From positions 116,741-158,292 of the forward strand of contig DNXO01000094.1 in NCBI GenBank assembly GCA_003506895.1: DNA of 41,552 bases, in the 5' to 3' direction. The translations under genes and the position numbers were made by a program. The notes below the pieces were generated by a model. It was not told the DNA's origin. It was given only the letters and a program-made list of their open reading frames with translations, and did no database searches. The DNA is from Acetobacteraceae bacterium (GTDB lineage: Bacteria; Pseudomonadota; Alphaproteobacteria; Acetobacterales; Acetobacteraceae). Below, piece after piece: positions 39,698 through 41,552 of the stretch (position 1 is the stretch's first letter; each line of letters opens with the position of its first letter).

Positions 39698-41552
39698 ATG
39701 GACGTTGCACATGAGCGTGAAGATGTAAGCAGGTCCCACGGTGATAGCGCCAATTCATCCGCGAACAGTGAAATCGACCCCGAAGAAATTTGGAGGGAGC
39801 CGGCAACCCGGCTTCTTGCACGACTGGCCACAAGGCCAACGGGCCTAAATACCGCGGAAGTGCGATCGCGACTGGCGAAGTACGGACTAAACGATGCGGC
39901 GATCGTCAAGCGTTCGCCGCTCTGGCTGCAGTTCCTCGCCCGCTTTCAAAACCCGCTCGTCATCATCCTGCTCATAGCGAGCGGGTTGTCGGCGGCGACG
40001 GGCGACATCGCAAGTTTCGTCATCGTCATGTCCATCGTTACCATCAGCATGACCCTTGATTTCGTCCAGGAAGTCCGGGCGCAGAATGCGGTCGAGGCGT
40101 TGCGCCGGTCGGTGGCCGTGCAGGCAACCGTGCGGCGTAACGGCGGAAGTATCTTGGTTCGGGTCGATCAACTGGTCCCGGGGGACATCGTCGAACTGAT
40201 CGCCGGCGATCTCGTTCCTGCAGACTCGCGGCTTTTGGAAAGCCGCGACCTTTTCATCAACCAGGCGCTCTTGACCGGCGAGCCTTACCCGGCCGAGAAG
40301 CAGGCCGGCGATGCAGCCTCCGGCGCTGCAAATCCCGCCGGAGCGTCGAACGCAGTCTTCGCCGGCACCTCCGTGATAAGCGGCACCGCAACGATACTGA
40401 TCTGCCGAACCGGCAGTAAGACGGCGCTGGGCCATCTCGCGACCAGCCTGGCGGAAAAGCCGCCTGCCACCGCCTTTGCGGTCGGAATTCGTCGGTTTGG
40501 CATGCTGATCACGTATTTTACGTTTTTCATGGTGCTATTCGTTCTGGTGGTGAACATTTCCTTTCATCGGCCAGTGCTCGAATCACTGATGTTCGCGCTG
40601 GCCCTCGCTGTCGGGTTGACGCCCGAACTGCTGCCGATGATCGTAACCGTGACGCTTGCGCGGGCGGCGATCGAGATGTCCAAGCGCAAGGTGATCGTGA
40701 AACGCCTCTCGGCGATCCATGATCTCGGCGCCATGGATGTGTTGTGCACCGACAAGACCGGCACCCTGACGGAAGCGACAATCAAGCTCGTCCGCGCGAT
40801 CGATGGGCGCGGTGCCGAGAGCCCGCGCGCCTACGCCTATGCCTATGTCAACAGCCAGTTTGAGAGCGGCATGAAGAGTCCGCTCGATGGGGCGATCCTC
40901 GCCGCCCACCCGTTCGACATGACAGGCTGGACGAAGATCGACGAAGTTCCGTTCGATTTCGAGCGGCGGCGTGTCTCGGTCCTGGTGGAGCACGACGCCA
41001 AGCGCCGCCTCATTGTCAAAGGTGCTCCTGAGGATCTCCTGCGGTTATGCGGACGATACGAGGGCACTGACGGGCGGGAACAGCCCCTCGACCCCGAGAC
41101 GCGCGATATCTTCAAGGCGACCCTGGATGGGCTCGGTGCGCAAGGTTTCCGCGCGCTGGGCATCGCGAGCCGCGCGGTCGATGAGGGCCATGTCACCGCC
41201 GCGATTACCGACGAAACCGACCTTGTTTTCTCTGGCTTCGCCGTTTTCCTCGACCCTCCGAAAGCTAGCGCCGGGGCAACGATTCAAGCGATGGCAGCCG
41301 CGGGCATTTCCGTAAAGGTGCTGACAGGCGATAATGAGTTGGTGACCCGGCATGTCTTTTCCGAGATCGGTGTGCCGATCACTGGAGTACTGACCGGCGA
41401 CGAGCTGACGAAGCTCTCCCAAGAGGCGCTTATCGGGCAGTTGCCCCATGTGAATCTCTTTTGTCGCGTCAATCCGCAGCAGAAGCATCGGGTTCTACTG
41501 GCGCTGAAGCGACTCGGCCATGTCGTGGGCTTCCTGGGCGACGGCATCAACG
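39698..41552 (+). CDS. mgtA: Magnesium-transporting P-type ATPase (MgtA type), 3' end outside window
   Basis: 618 residues visible of an expected 860-900. The N-terminal cation ATPase domain (EEIWREPATRLLARLATRPTGLNTAEVRSRLAKYGLND) is followed by two membrane helices (FQNPLVIILLIASGLSAATGDIASFVIVMSIVTISMTLDF). The actuator loop is TGEP at 193-196. Helices with VGLTPELLPMIVTVTLA follow, then the phosphorylation motif DKTGTLT with Asp352, the nucleotide-binding KGAPED, and the start of the hinge motif GDGIN at the window edge. P3B ATPases import Mg2+ across the inner membrane. AAGGGA precedes ATG 39698 by nine bases; an in-frame ATG at 39665 is an alternative. An FNR-type box lies upstream. Confidence 0.93.
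   Translation, partial: MDVAHEREDVSRSHGDSANSSANSEIDPEEIWREPATRLLARLATRPTGLNTAEVRSRLAKYGLNDAAIVKRSPLWLQFLARFQNPLVIILLIASGLSAATGDIASFVIVMSIVTISMTLDFVQEVRAQNAVEALRRSVAVQATVRRNGGSILVRVDQLVPGDIVELIAGDLVPADSRLLESRDLFINQALLTGEPYPAEKQAGDAASGAANPAGASNAVFAGTSVISGTATILICRTGSKTALGHLATSLAEKPPATAFAVGIRRFGMLITYFTFFMVLFVLVVNISFHRPVLESLMFALALAVGLTPELLPMIVTVTLARAAIEMSKRKVIVKRLSAIHDLGAMDVLCTDKTGTLTEATIKLVRAIDGRGAESPRAYAYAYVNSQFESGMKSPLDGAILAAHPFDMTGWTKIDEVPFDFERRRVSVLVEHDAKRRLIVKGAPEDLLRLCGRYEGTDGREQPLDPETRDIFKATLDGLGAQGFRALGIASRAVDEGHVTAAITDETDLVFSGFAVFLDPPKASAGATIQAMAAAGISVKVLTGDNELVTRHVFSEIGVPITGVLTGDELTKLSQEALIGQLPHVNLFCRVNPQQKHRVLLALKRLGHVVGFLGDGIN

Noticed and set aside
1..41552. CRISPR arrays, tRNA or rRNA genes, insertion sequences
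   Set aside because: No regularly spaced repeats, cloverleaf-like genes, transposase genes or terminal inverted repeats were recognised by eye; a dedicated RNA-gene search was not possible.

Overview
The window is GC-rich and densely packed, with mostly short intergenic gaps and frequent ATGA stop/start overlaps. The gene set (cytochrome bc1 genes, a PduO-type cobalamin adenosyltransferase, a taurine-type ABC importer, a DUF5935/Wzy_C ligase and FNR/FixK-type TTGAT-N4-ATCAA sites) suggests an alphaproteobacterium, plausibly Rhodospirillales/Acetobacteraceae. That placement is inference from gene content, not a computed phylogeny.

Layout. 1-2038: end of cytochrome b, cytochrome c1, and methylthioadenosine phosphorylase. 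2042-4393: an RlpA-like lipoprotein-type gene facing left, then a 52-residue membrane peptide and an O-glycosylation/O-antigen ligase-like membrane protein. 4466-8262: a leftward run of small-molecule and repair genes (dienelactone hydrolase, quinone oxidoreductase, Ogt, cobalamin adenosyltransferase, TonB). 8364-10681: a two-gene unit of an APH-fold kinase and a divergent enolase paralogue whose active site is altered.

11198-15728 is the accessory region and the most interesting part. A leftward four-gene operon encodes a multi-domain ubiquitin-like protein, an E2-like protein with an HPS...C and CEHH motif, a JAB/JAMM deubiquitinase-type protease, and an E1-like ThiF enzyme. This is the gene content of the bacterial ubiquitin-like conjugation systems (Bil/ISG15-like and relatives) that act against phage. 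It is divergently transcribed from an Xre/MbcA-RES toxin-antitoxin pair. The shared intergenic region carries two matching 23-bp palindromes, so one regulator might control both sides.

16106-20656: unknown membrane protein, PDC-lactonase-like amidohydrolase, nitronate monooxygenase-like protein, SIMPL-domain secreted protein, and a lone, visibly less GC-rich HNH nuclease. 20768-26973: an isocitrate lyase/PEP mutase family lyase directly coupled to LeuC/LeuD-type hydratase subunits, converging on a complete taurine/nitrate-type ABC importer. 27415-34504: an ArsR-led operon with a CSC-motif permease, a mini-thioredoxin, a single-Cys OsmC-like protein and a four-gene HlyD/ABC-2 exporter. 34529-41552: a stress/ion region with a CBS-BON protein, a secreted unknown, an AsmA-like protein, MscL, and the first two thirds of an MgtA-type P-type ATPase. 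A perfect FNR/FixK box sits upstream of the ATPase and a near-perfect one upstream of the CBS-BON gene, which suggests low-oxygen control of this last block.

No rRNA, tRNA, CRISPR array or intact insertion sequence was recognised.
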